DNA of 59,739 bases from Fervidicella metallireducens AeB (GTDB lineage Bacteria; Bacillota; Clostridia; Clostridiales; Caloramatoraceae): NCBI RefSeq assembly GCF_000601455.1, contig NZ_AZQP01000013.1:1-59739 (forward strand), written 5' to 3'. The position numbers and the translations under genes were made by a program. Under the pieces are notes generated by a model, which did no database searches, had not been told where the DNA came from, and saw only the letters and a list, made by a program, of their open reading frames with translations. Numbering within the stretch: the first letter of the stretch is position 1; every line of letters starts with the position of its first letter. Below are positions 9,878-17,423 of the stretch, one piece after another.

Positions 9878-9892
9878 CTTGCAGATTTTTTT
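9862..9892 (+). terminator. Rho-independent terminator after fliY
   Basis: A short stem, TCTGCA pairing with TGCAGA, encloses the fliY stop codon and is followed by seven T residues. It ends the chemotaxis/switch operon just before a sigma-28 promoter. The stem is short and somewhat bulged, so read-through into flgM is possible. Confidence 0.6.
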
Positions 9893-9893
9893 C

Positions 9894-9920
9894 TAAAGTT
9901 TCTTTTACAATGTACGATAT
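9894..9920 (+). promoter_or_regulatory. Sigma-28 (SigD/FliA) promoter for the flgM operon
   Basis: TAAA at 9894-9897, a spacer of exactly 15 bases, then TACGATAT at 9913-9920. This fits the known sigma-28 consensus TAAA-N15-GCCGATAA. It is 48 bases upstream of flgM, placing the anti-sigma factor under control of its own target. Confidence 0.82.
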
Positions 9921-9968
9921 CTTTATTAGCGGAGCTTAGTGTAAAACACAAGGCTAAGGAGTGATAAT

Positions 9969-10250
9969 ATGAAAATAGGATTAAATGTAAACAAGGTTAT
10001 TAATGTATACAAGCAAAACACAAAGGTACAAACTAAGGAAAATATCAAAACAAACAGATATGATAGGGTTGAGCTTTCAGTAACAGGAAAGGAAATTTCA
10101 AAATATGTAGAGATGGCAAAAAGCTCAGCAATTGACGATAAGAGAGTTGAAGAAATTAAAAAAGCAATAAAAAACAATACTTATGAAATTAGCACAGAAA
10201 AATTAGCAAAAGGTATCTTAAATACTATGAAGGAAAGTGATATAAGATGA
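9969..10250 (+). CDS. flgM: FlgM anti-sigma-28 factor
   Basis: FlgM binds and inhibits sigma-28 until it is exported through the finished hook. The 93-residue protein is highly charged and shows the family layout: a flexible N-terminal half (about 1-45) and a C-terminal sigma-binding part with VELSVTGKEISKY and RVEEIKKAIKNNTYEI, where DKRVEEIKKAI is typical of FlgM. The start ATG 9969 follows an AAGGAG site. Its stop overlaps the flgN start (ATGA). Confidence 0.9.
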   Translation: MKIGLNVNKVINVYKQNTKVQTKENIKTNRYDRVELSVTGKEISKYVEMAKSSAIDDKRVEEIKKAIKNNTYEISTEKLAKGILNTMKESDIR

Positions 10251-10678
10251 ATATCAACGAAATATTAACTTCACAAATAACAGTAGTTAAAGAACTTTCT
10301 GAGCTATTGGACTATGAAAAAGAAGTTTTAAAAAAGGATTTAGCATCGGAACTTCCTGCTATAATTGAAGGAAAGAAGGAAATTGCAAGGAAAATAGCAG
10401 TTCTTGAAAAGAACAGGCAGAATTTGTGTGGAAACAAGACTGCAGATGAAATGATTTCAGAAGGAATTGTTGATATAAGTAAAATAGAGGAACTTAGAAG
10501 TTTGATAAATATCGTTAAGGAAAAGGATGAGACTAATTTAGCTTTGACGAAGCAATCTTTAAATTATATAAGAATGATAACATTTGCACTGAATCCTAAC
10601 AACAAAAATGTTGTGTATAAAAACAATGGAGCAGTTGGAGATACATCATCAACAGGTATCTTTACAACTACAGTTTAG
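10247..10678 (+). CDS. flgN: FlgN, export chaperone for FlgK/FlgL
   Basis: A 143-residue, almost fully helical protein with a FlgN-type pattern (LSELLDYEKEVLKKDLASEL, then repeated KEIARKIAVLEKNR-like heptads). FlgN proteins chaperone the hook-filament junction proteins to the export gate, and flgK and flgL follow immediately. It overlaps flgM by 4 bases. Sequence conservation in this family is low, so position carries much of the call. Confidence 0.85.
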   Translation: MNINEILTSQITVVKELSELLDYEKEVLKKDLASELPAIIEGKKEIARKIAVLEKNRQNLCGNKTADEMISEGIVDISKIEELRSLINIVKEKDETNLALTKQSLNYIRMITFALNPNNKNVVYKNNGAVGDTSSTGIFTTTV

Positions 10679-10688
10679 GAGTGATAGA

Positions 10689-12494
10689 ATGAGCGGATTA
10701 TTTAGTACTTTTAATATAGTTAAAAGAGGTATGATGGCACAACAAACTGCACTAACAGTGGTTTCCCACAATGTTGCTAATGCCAACACAGAGGGTTATT
10801 CTGTTCAAAGAGTTGATCTAAAAACTACACAGCCATTTGGCATGGCATCAAGGATGTCTGCAGCTGAACCAGGACAAATAGGAACTGGAGTGGAAGTAGC
10901 AAGTATAACAAGAGCAAGGGATAAGTTTTTAGATGTTCAGATTAGAAAAGAAACAAGTACACTTAATAGATACAAAACCAGAGAGGAATTTCTCTCATCA
11001 GTTGAGTCAATATTTACTGAACCATCTGACACAGGACTTGCTAATACATTAACGAAGTTCTGGGATTCATGGAATGCACTAGCTACAAATCCTGAAAGTT
11101 CAACAGCCAGAACGTTAGTTAAGAGCAATGGTCAGGCACTGGCAGAAACAGTAACTCACAACTATAGACAATTAGAAGATTTGGAAAATAATGTTGGGGA
11201 TTTGATTCAGCAGAATACCTTTGATACTGCAAGTATTTTAACCCAAATTGCAGATTTAAATCAGCAGATAAAGGCTGTTGTTATCGGTGGCAAAATTCCA
11301 AATGATTTATATGACAGAAGAGACCTGCTTTTGGATAAATTATCTGAAAAATTCAGTATAGAAACAGAGGAAACTGAATTTGGAGGAATAAAAATCAAAT
11401 CAAAGATAGAGAATGGCGATCCAGTTGAAATATTGACTGATGGTAAAGTAAAAAAAGGCGTAGCATATATTAACAATCTAACAATTAATGTTGGTGGTAA
11501 AGATATTACAAAGGATGATTATCCAATTACATTGGATAATCCACTGCCAAATAAATTTAATATAGAAGTTTTCGTAGATGGAGATATTAATAAAAAACAG
11601 ACAATTGAGATTAATGGAGCTGATAATTTAAAAAAATACTGTCATGTTGAAGAACTTAGTGGTGGCAAATTTAAAATATTATCAATTATGCCACACACGG
11701 TCTTTTATGAAAAACAAGTAAGTGAAACTCCTACCCTTAGTGAGGATTTGATATCTCCATCAAAATTTGATAACGGTACGTTTAAAGGATTAGAGTCTTT
11801 ATACAGTGAAATCAACGATTATAAAAAGCAGCTTAATACTCTAGCAAAGACAATTGCTATCTCTGTAAATACTGTTCATTCAAATTCCAAAGACTCAAAT
11901 ACAGGAGTTAACTTTTTTGATAAAGATGCGGAGACTTCAGATCAAGCTGCTAAATATTTAAAGATAAATGAAGATATAGAAAAAGATGTTTCTAAAATAA
12001 ATGCAGGTAAATATTTAAACTCAGATAAGGATAATTATGCTGCAGGTAATGGAGAAAGGGCATTAATGCTTGGTCAATTAAGAAATACAAGAATGGAAAT
12101 ACTAAAAATAAGCAGCAGGGAAGAGTTTTTAAAGAATGTATTTAAAAATGCCGATGGAACTGATATTAACACAGCAAATGTTTCATTAACAGGTACTAAC
12201 CTTGTTAAAGATGTAAAATTAGTCAGCAACAATTCAGGAACAACGGTAGATAACTATTTTAAAGCAACAATTGCCCAACTTGGGGTATCTAATCAGGAAG
12301 CTAAGAAGATGATAACTAACCAGGAAGCTTTGCTTGATCAACTTGTTGTAAGGAGAGAATCAATTTCTGGTGTTTCATTGGATGAAGAAATGACTAACAT
12401 GATACAGTTTCAAAGGGCTTATCAGGCAAACGCAAAGATGATAAATGTTATCGATGAACTTCTTGATGTTGTTGTAAATGGTCTTAAAAGGTAG
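10689..12494 (+). CDS. flgK: FlgK hook-filament junction protein 1
   Basis: FlgK is the first junction protein between hook and filament. The 601-residue protein has the rod/hook N-terminal signature (LSVVSHNVANANTEGYSVQR-like, here TVVSHNVANANTEGYSVQR) and the C-terminal family signature (VSLDEEMTNMIQFQRAYQAN). ATG 10689 is chosen for its GGAGTGATAG site; an upstream in-frame extension from 10608 would overlap flgN. The middle (about 220-480) is variable and lysine-rich. Normal length for the family. Confidence 0.95.
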   Translation: MSGLFSTFNIVKRGMMAQQTALTVVSHNVANANTEGYSVQRVDLKTTQPFGMASRMSAAEPGQIGTGVEVASITRARDKFLDVQIRKETSTLNRYKTREEFLSSVESIFTEPSDTGLANTLTKFWDSWNALATNPESSTARTLVKSNGQALAETVTHNYRQLEDLENNVGDLIQQNTFDTASILTQIADLNQQIKAVVIGGKIPNDLYDRRDLLLDKLSEKFSIETEETEFGGIKIKSKIENGDPVEILTDGKVKKGVAYINNLTINVGGKDITKDDYPITLDNPLPNKFNIEVFVDGDINKKQTIEINGADNLKKYCHVEELSGGKFKILSIMPHTVFYEKQVSETPTLSEDLISPSKFDNGTFKGLESLYSEINDYKKQLNTLAKTIAISVNTVHSNSKDSNTGVNFFDKDAETSDQAAKYLKINEDIEKDVSKINAGKYLNSDKDNYAAGNGERALMLGQLRNTRMEILKISSREEFLKNVFKNADGTDINTANVSLTGTNLVKDVKLVSNNSGTTVDNYFKATIAQLGVSNQEAKKMITNQEALLDQLVVRRESISGVSLDEEMTNMIQFQRAYQANAKMINVIDELLDVVVNGLKR

Positions 12495-12502
12495 GTGAGT
12501 TT

Positions 12503-13396
12503 ATGAGAATAACAAATAAGGTTTTAGTAAGAGGATATTTAGGTGATTTAAGTCGTAATCTTGAAGGTATGAGAAAATATGAGGATCAGTTATCCTCAGG
12601 ACATGAAATAAGAAGACCTTCTGATGATCCATTCAGGGTAGCTAGAACAATGGAGCTTACATCTTCTATTGCAGCAAACGAAAGATATGGAAAAAATATA
12701 GAAGAAGGATTAGGATGGGTTAATACAATTGATACTGCCCTTGGTCAAATTGGAGATTCCCTTCAGACAGTAAGAGAAAAGATGATTGCTGCTGGAGGAG
12801 CATACAGTAAAGACGAAAGGGAAGCAGTTTATAAGCATGTAAAGCAGATAAAGGAACAAATTGTTCAAATTGCAAATTCTGCATATGATGGAAGATATGT
12901 TTTTGCAGGCGACAAAACAACTGAACCTCCATTTCAACTAAATGATGATGGAACGGTTTTGTATAAAGGCTCAAAAGAAGGATTAATTAAAGAAATGTCC
13001 CCAGGGGTGAAGATGGATATAGGTATTTCAGGCAGCGTATTTTCTAATGACCCTTCGGTTTCTTCAGAGGGCAATATATTTAAAGTAATAACAGATGTTT
13101 TAGACAAGTTAAAAAACAATGAAAGTCCAGCTGACTTATTAGGTGATTTTGACAAGCAATTCAACGAGATATTGAGATTAAGAGCAGATATAGGAGCAAA
13201 ACAAAATAGATTAGGTGACATGAAGGAAAAGAATGAATCAGAAAACTTTAACATGACGGAACTACTTTCTAAAACATACGATATAGACGTTGCAAAAAAA
13301 TATATGGAATTTAAAGTAATGGAGAGCGTATATCAGGCATCCTTAAACGTTGGAACTAAAATTCTTCAGCCAAGTATGTTAGATTATTTAAGATAG
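12503..13396 (+). CDS. flgL: FlgL hook-filament junction protein 3
   Basis: FlgL joins FlgK to the flagellin filament. The 297-residue protein has flagellin-like terminal helices: the N terminus with LSSGHEIRRPSDDPFRVART and the C terminus with a heptad region ending TKILQPSMLDYLR. The start ATG 12503 has an AGGTGAG site. It lies 8 bases after flgK, in the expected order, and is followed by fliW. Confidence 0.94.
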   Translation: MRITNKVLVRGYLGDLSRNLEGMRKYEDQLSSGHEIRRPSDDPFRVARTMELTSSIAANERYGKNIEEGLGWVNTIDTALGQIGDSLQTVREKMIAAGGAYSKDEREAVYKHVKQIKEQIVQIANSAYDGRYVFAGDKTTEPPFQLNDDGTVLYKGSKEGLIKEMSPGVKMDIGISGSVFSNDPSVSSEGNIFKVITDVLDKLKNNESPADLLGDFDKQFNEILRLRADIGAKQNRLGDMKEKNESENFNMTELLSKTYDIDVAKKYMEFKVMESVYQASLNVGTKILQPSMLDYLR

Positions 13397-13406
13397 GATG
13401 ATTAAT

Positions 13407-13820
13407 ATGAAAATCAGTACAAAGTTTTTTGGAGAAATTGAATTAGAAGATAGTCAAATAATAACATTTAAAAGAGGAATTCCTGGTTTTGAAAATGAAA
13501 AAAAATTTGTTTTATTAGACATAGAAGATACAAATTTTAAATGCATTCAAAGTATCAATGATAAGGATGTTTGCCTTTTGCTTATTTCACCTTGGGACTA
13601 TATTAAAGATTATGAAATTGAGCTTTCTGATGAGGAAATAAAAGAGCTAGAGTTAACTAGCCATGAGCAGGTAATGGTCTATAATGTTGTTACCATACGT
13701 GAAAATAAAATAACTGCTAATTTTCTTGCCCCAATTATAATAAATATAATAAATAATAATGGGAAACAGATAATATTAACAGATAGTAAATATAGTATAA
13801 GGCAGGAGATAAAATGCTAG
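13407..13820 (+). CDS. fliW: FliW flagellar assembly factor
   Basis: FliW binds either flagellin or CsrA. When flagellin is exported, free FliW sequesters CsrA and relieves repression of flagellin translation. The 137-residue protein has the family pattern FGEIELEDSQIITFKRGIPG and the conserved FxxL(L/V)DIE segment. ATG 13407 is preferred because AGGATG precedes it; ATG 13398 is an alternative. It overlaps csrA by 7 bases, the standard partner-switch arrangement. Confidence 0.95.
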   Translation: MKISTKFFGEIELEDSQIITFKRGIPGFENEKKFVLLDIEDTNFKCIQSINDKDVCLLLISPWDYIKDYEIELSDEEIKELELTSHEQVMVYNVVTIRENKITANFLAPIIINIINNNGKQIILTDSKYSIRQEIKC

Positions 13821-14029
13821 TATTAAAGAGAAAGCCTGGAGAATCTCTTTTAATTGGGGAAGAAATTGAAATTACAGTAGTTGAAACATCAAATGGTTCA
13901 GTAAAACTGTCAATAAATGCACCAGCAAACATTAAAATAATTAGAAAAGAACTTGTAAAAGAAATTGGTGAACTAAATAGACAGTCAATAGATAATTTAG
14001 AAATCTTAGTAAATAAAAGGGAGGTGTAG
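13814..14029 (+). CDS. csrA: CsrA translational repressor
   Basis: CsrA is a small dimeric RNA-binding protein that recognises GGA in hairpin loops. The 71-residue protein begins MLVLKRKPGESLLIGEEIEI and includes the conserved VKLSINAPANIKIIRKEL segment. It overlaps fliW, its antagonist. A strong candidate target, a GGA-loop hairpin plus Shine-Dalgarno, is present in the flagellin leader at 16059-16090. Confidence 0.97.
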   Translation: MLVLKRKPGESLLIGEEIEITVVETSNGSVKLSINAPANIKIIRKELVKEIGELNRQSIDNLEILVNKREV

Positions 14030-14032
14030 TCT

Positions 14033-15628
14033 GTGGCAAACTTAAGAATTACAGGAATGGCTACTGGTCTGGATGTTGATAATATGGTTAAACAGCTTAT
14101 GCAGGCTGAAAGAGTTAAAGTAGATAAGGTAAAACAGGATAGACAATACCTTCAGTGGAAACAGGATGCATATAGAGAGATTTTGTCTGATCTTAACACA
14201 TTTAAGACAACCTACTTTGATGTTTTAAGACCAGATAGCTACATCTTATCCTCTAACAGTTTATCAAGTTTTGATGTTACTTCAGTTGATGCTTCCTCAA
14301 CAGCTTTACCACCAACAGCAACTGCAACTGCTGGAAGTGGTGCAAAATCTGGAATTTATAGTGTTGTTGTTAATAGCATTGCAAAAGCAGCAAAGGTTGA
14401 GGGGGATAAAATTAATGCAACTAGTGCTACAACTTTACAGACACTTGGCGTTGCAAGTGATTCTTTTGATATTAAAATAACCAGCGCTGCAACTGAAAAA
14501 ACAATAACATTAAATAAAACCGATAAAATATCTGATGTAATAAATAAAATAAACACAGCAGGAAACGGGGTTTTTAAGGCTGAGTTCAGCGAGCTTACGG
14601 GAAAGTTTAGAATTATGACTGTTGGTACTGGTTTGGATAAAGATATAAAGGTTGAAGATACATCAGGAAATATAACAAAGCTAGGGATAAAAACTGAGGA
14701 TTTGGCACAAGTTAAAAAGGGTTCCGATGCATCCGTTACAATAACAAATCCTGATGGAGAAACAGCTACCGTTGAAAGACCAACCAACACCTTTACAATA
14801 GATGGGGTAACATATAATCTGCAAAGTGATGATATTACTAGGACATCAAAGATAACTATAACTCAAAACCTTCAAAAAGCCTTTGACAAAATTAAAACTT
14901 TTATAGATAAATACAACGAAATAGTAACTAAAATTCAAACAAAATTAACAGAAAAAAAGGAATATAGCTATAAACCTTTAACTGATGACCAGAAGAAGGA
15001 AATGAAGGAAGATGAAATAAAAAAATGGGAAGAAAAAGCAAAACGGGGGATACTGGGTGGAGACTCAATGCTTTTTAACATGCTTTCTTCCTTAAGGCGA
15101 AGCTTTTTTGACGGTGTCAATGATGCCGGAATAACACTAAACGAAATAGGTCTTTCAACCAGCAGCGACTTTACCCAGGGCGGGAAAATAATAATAGATG
15201 AGTCAAAATTGAAGGATGCCCTAAAAAATAAAGGAGATGCAGTTATTAAATTACTAACAAAGGATTCAGATATAAAATATGATCCGGACCATAAAAGTGA
15301 CAAGGATAGATATGATCAGATAGGAATTTTTCAAAGAATAAATGATATTTTAAAGGACTATACAAGAACTACAAGGGATAGTTCAGGTAATAAAGGAATA
15401 CTCATAAGAACCGCAGGAATTACAGGAGATGTTTCAGCTTATGACAATATAATTTCAAATCAATTAAAAAATAATTACGATAAGAGAATAAAGGAATTAG
15501 AACTAAAGCTGGCTGATAAAGAGAATAGATATTACAATCAGTTTGCACAATTGGAGAAGGCTATGCAAAAGCTAAATAGTCAATCAAGCTGGTTGATGCA
15601 ACAATTAGGACAAGGCGGTAATTATTAA
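14033..15628 (+). CDS. fliD: FliD filament cap protein
   Basis: FliD caps the filament tip and guides flagellin folding. The 531-residue protein has the N-terminal FliD_N domain (RITGMATGLDVDNMVKQLMQAERVK, landmark GMATGLDVD), a central variable region (about 80-260) and the C-terminal domain with SDFTQGGKIIIDESKLKDAL-like elements and a coiled-coil tail ending in MQKLNSQSSWLMQQL. The start is GTG 14033 with GGGAGGTG 6 bases upstream. The next gene starts on its stop codon (TAATG). Confidence 0.95.
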   Translation: MANLRITGMATGLDVDNMVKQLMQAERVKVDKVKQDRQYLQWKQDAYREILSDLNTFKTTYFDVLRPDSYILSSNSLSSFDVTSVDASSTALPPTATATAGSGAKSGIYSVVVNSIAKAAKVEGDKINATSATTLQTLGVASDSFDIKITSAATEKTITLNKTDKISDVINKINTAGNGVFKAEFSELTGKFRIMTVGTGLDKDIKVEDTSGNITKLGIKTEDLAQVKKGSDASVTITNPDGETATVERPTNTFTIDGVTYNLQSDDITRTSKITITQNLQKAFDKIKTFIDKYNEIVTKIQTKLTEKKEYSYKPLTDDQKKEMKEDEIKKWEEKAKRGILGGDSMLFNMLSSLRRSFFDGVNDAGITLNEIGLSTSSDFTQGGKIIIDESKLKDALKNKGDAVIKLLTKDSDIKYDPDHKSDKDRYDQIGIFQRINDILKDYTRTTRDSSGNKGILIRTAGITGDVSAYDNIISNQLKNNYDKRIKELELKLADKENRYYNQFAQLEKAMQKLNSQSSWLMQQLGQGGNY

Positions 15629-15963
15629 TGAATATGCTTTTAGACAAGTTGATAGAATATAAGTCATTAACTCTAGATGCTATAGATGCGCTAAATACAG
15701 ATGACTTTATGTCCTTAATAAAAGCTTTAGACAAGAGGCAGGAATGTATAGAGGAAATCGTAAAAATAGATTCAGAAGAAGATTTTTCAAGTGTAGCAAA
15801 AACTTTAAATTTATTACAGCTTGAATCTGATTTAAATGAAACAATGAGGAAAAAATATGATTTCTTAAAAAAAGAATTAAACAATATATCTAATGAAAAA
15901 AGAGTAAGTACTGTTTATAAAAATACAATATCAACTTCAATTATTTTAAATAAAAAATTATAA
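15628..15963 (+). CDS. fliT: FliT-like flagellar chaperone
   Basis: A 111-residue helical, acidic protein whose ATG overlaps the fliD stop. Size, helix content (LTLDAIDALNTDDFMSLIKAL, then a long C-terminal helix) and position after fliD match FliT-type chaperones, which hold FliD before export. FliT proteins diverge strongly and I see no invariant motif, so the name rests largely on synteny. Confidence 0.65.
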   Translation: MNMLLDKLIEYKSLTLDAIDALNTDDFMSLIKALDKRQECIEEIVKIDSEEDFSSVAKTLNLLQLESDLNETMRKKYDFLKKELNNISNEKRVSTVYKNTISTSIILNKKL

Positions 15964-15970
15964 AAAAGTA

Positions 15971-15997
15971 TAAAGTAATTAAAAATTTTATCGATAA
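15971..15997 (+). promoter_or_regulatory. Sigma-28 promoter for the main flagellin gene
   Basis: TAAA at 15971-15974, 15 bases, then ATCGATAA at 15990-15997. This closely fits the sigma-28 consensus. It lies about 100 bases before the flagellin start, leaving a leader of roughly 95 bases that holds the CsrA-type hairpin. Confidence 0.85.
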
Positions 15998-16058
15998 AAA
16001 TATTAGAAAGAAAAAAGTCAAGTCGAGTGGCCATAAGATTTGGCTCAAAATAAAATTT

Positions 16059-16090
16059 GGACAAGGATGTCCGTAAAATTTCAAGGAGGG
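16059..16090 (+). promoter_or_regulatory. Probable CsrA-binding leader of flagellin mRNA
   Basis: GGAC at 16059-16062 pairs with GTCC at 16069-16072 and presents the loop AAGGAT, the classic ANGGA CsrA motif. The second GGA lies in the Shine-Dalgarno AAGGAGGG at 16083-16090, 8 bases before ATG 16099. Two sites, one covering the ribosome binding site, is the known layout for CsrA repression of hag in Bacillus. csrA and fliW are about 2.2 kb upstream. Binding is inferred from motif and structure only. Confidence 0.72.
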
Positions 16091-16098
16091 AATTTATT

Positions 16099-17349
16099 AT
16101 GATAATCAATCACAATCTTAATGCTATGAACGCACATCGTCAGTTGGGAGTTAACACTATTAGCGCTGGAAAGTCAATGGAAAAGTTATCATCAGGTCTA
16201 AGAATCAACAGAGCTGGTGATGACGCAGCTGGACTTGCAATTTCAGAAAAGATGAGAGGACAAATAAGAGGTCTTGAACAAGCATCAAGAAATGCTCAAG
16301 ATGGTATTTCAATGATTCAAACAGCAGAAGGTGCTTTAAATGAAACTCATTCAATTCTTCAAAGAATGAGAGAATTAGCAGTTCAATCATCAAGTGATAC
16401 AAATGTATCAACAGATAGAAACGCTATACAAGATGAAATGAATCAGTTAACAAAAGAAATAGATAGAATAGCTACAACAACTGAATTCAACACACAAAAG
16501 CTATTAAATGGTTCATTCTCAAACAAGGATTTTCAAATAGGTGCTAATGAAAATCAAAAACTTACACTATCAATCAATAAGATGGATACAGCAAGCTTAG
16601 GATTAACATCAACTATTACAATTAATAGTGGCTCTGTAACTGGAAATAAATTGGCTGATGGAACTTATAGAGTTTCAGGTACATCAGTATATGATGCAAG
16701 CAATAATTCAGTAGGAACAATAAGTGGAAAAGTTGTAAAAGCAGATGGAACTGCAGTTATGAGTTTAACTACAGATAATTTTGAAAATGGTTCATTAATA
16801 ACTATTTCAGAAAATGGAACAAAATTCTCAGTAAAAGGAACTATAGATGGTACTGCTGATGACATGGCACCAGGAAATTATGAAACAAAAGGTTCTAATG
16901 TATTAAAGGATGGAAATATTGTAGGTACAGTTTCAGGAAATGTATTGCTTATAGATAAGGCTGATGGATCAAAATTAGCAGTATCTGGTGGTAATTTAGG
17001 AATATCAGCTACTGCTGTAACAAGCGGTATGAGCTTTACAATCAACGGTGTTGATGCTTCAACAAGAGATACTGCAATGGGAAGCATTACAGCAATAAAT
17101 ACTGCTATCGAAACTGTTTCAAAGGAAAGAGCTAAACTTGGTGCATATCAAAATAGACTTGAACACACAATAGCTAACCTTGGAACATCTTCAGAAAACT
17201 TAACAGCTGCAGAAAGCAGAGTTAGAGATGTTGATATGGCTAAAGAAATGATGCAATTCAGTAAGAACAATATACTTGCTCAAGCTGCACAAGCAATGCT
17301 TGCACAAGCTAACCAACAACCACAAGGTGTTTTACAATTATTAAGATAA
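16099..17349 (+). CDS. hag: Flagellin (main filament protein)
   Basis: A 416-residue flagellin. The N-terminal D0/D1 part (about 1-140) has SMEKLSSGLRINRAGDDAAG and AEGALNETHSILQRMRELAV. The C-terminal part (about 325-416) has ESRVRDVDMAKEMMQFSKNN and ends QQPQGVLQLLR. The surface-exposed middle (about 150-320) is an insert rich in G, S, T and N that contains two related repeats (about 187-236 and 258-315). The start is ATG 16099, with a strong AAGGAGGG site; an in-frame extension from 16057 lies in the leader and is rejected. It has its own sigma-28 promoter and terminator. The adjacent Maf and nonulosonate genes suggest that it is glycosylated. Confidence 0.97.
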   Translation: MIINHNLNAMNAHRQLGVNTISAGKSMEKLSSGLRINRAGDDAAGLAISEKMRGQIRGLEQASRNAQDGISMIQTAEGALNETHSILQRMRELAVQSSSDTNVSTDRNAIQDEMNQLTKEIDRIATTTEFNTQKLLNGSFSNKDFQIGANENQKLTLSINKMDTASLGLTSTITINSGSVTGNKLADGTYRVSGTSVYDASNNSVGTISGKVVKADGTAVMSLTTDNFENGSLITISENGTKFSVKGTIDGTADDMAPGNYETKGSNVLKDGNIVGTVSGNVLLIDKADGSKLAVSGGNLGISATAVTSGMSFTINGVDASTRDTAMGSITAINTAIETVSKERAKLGAYQNRLEHTIANLGTSSENLTAAESRVRDVDMAKEMMQFSKNNILAQAAQAMLAQANQQPQGVLQLLR

Positions 17350-17367
17350 TAATTATAATGAAATATA

Positions 17368-17398
17368 AAGGATCAAGGGGTGACCTTGGTCCTTTTTT
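17368..17398 (+). terminator. Rho-independent terminator after flagellin
   Basis: An 11-bp stem, AAGGATCAAGG with CCTTGGTCCTT (one G-T wobble), has a 5-base loop and is followed by six T residues. It makes the flagellin message largely monocistronic. The glycosylation genes 25 bases beyond must depend on read-through or on a promoter that I could not identify. Confidence 0.88.
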
Positions 17399-17423
17399 AA
17401 AATAAAAATAAAGGGTGAAGTAT

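Noticed and set aside
9277-9951. 224-codon minus-strand open frame over fliY
   Set aside because: Shadow of fliY. It is composed largely of Ser, Phe and Ile runs produced by reverse reading of AT-rich coding sequence, and it has no family resemblance.
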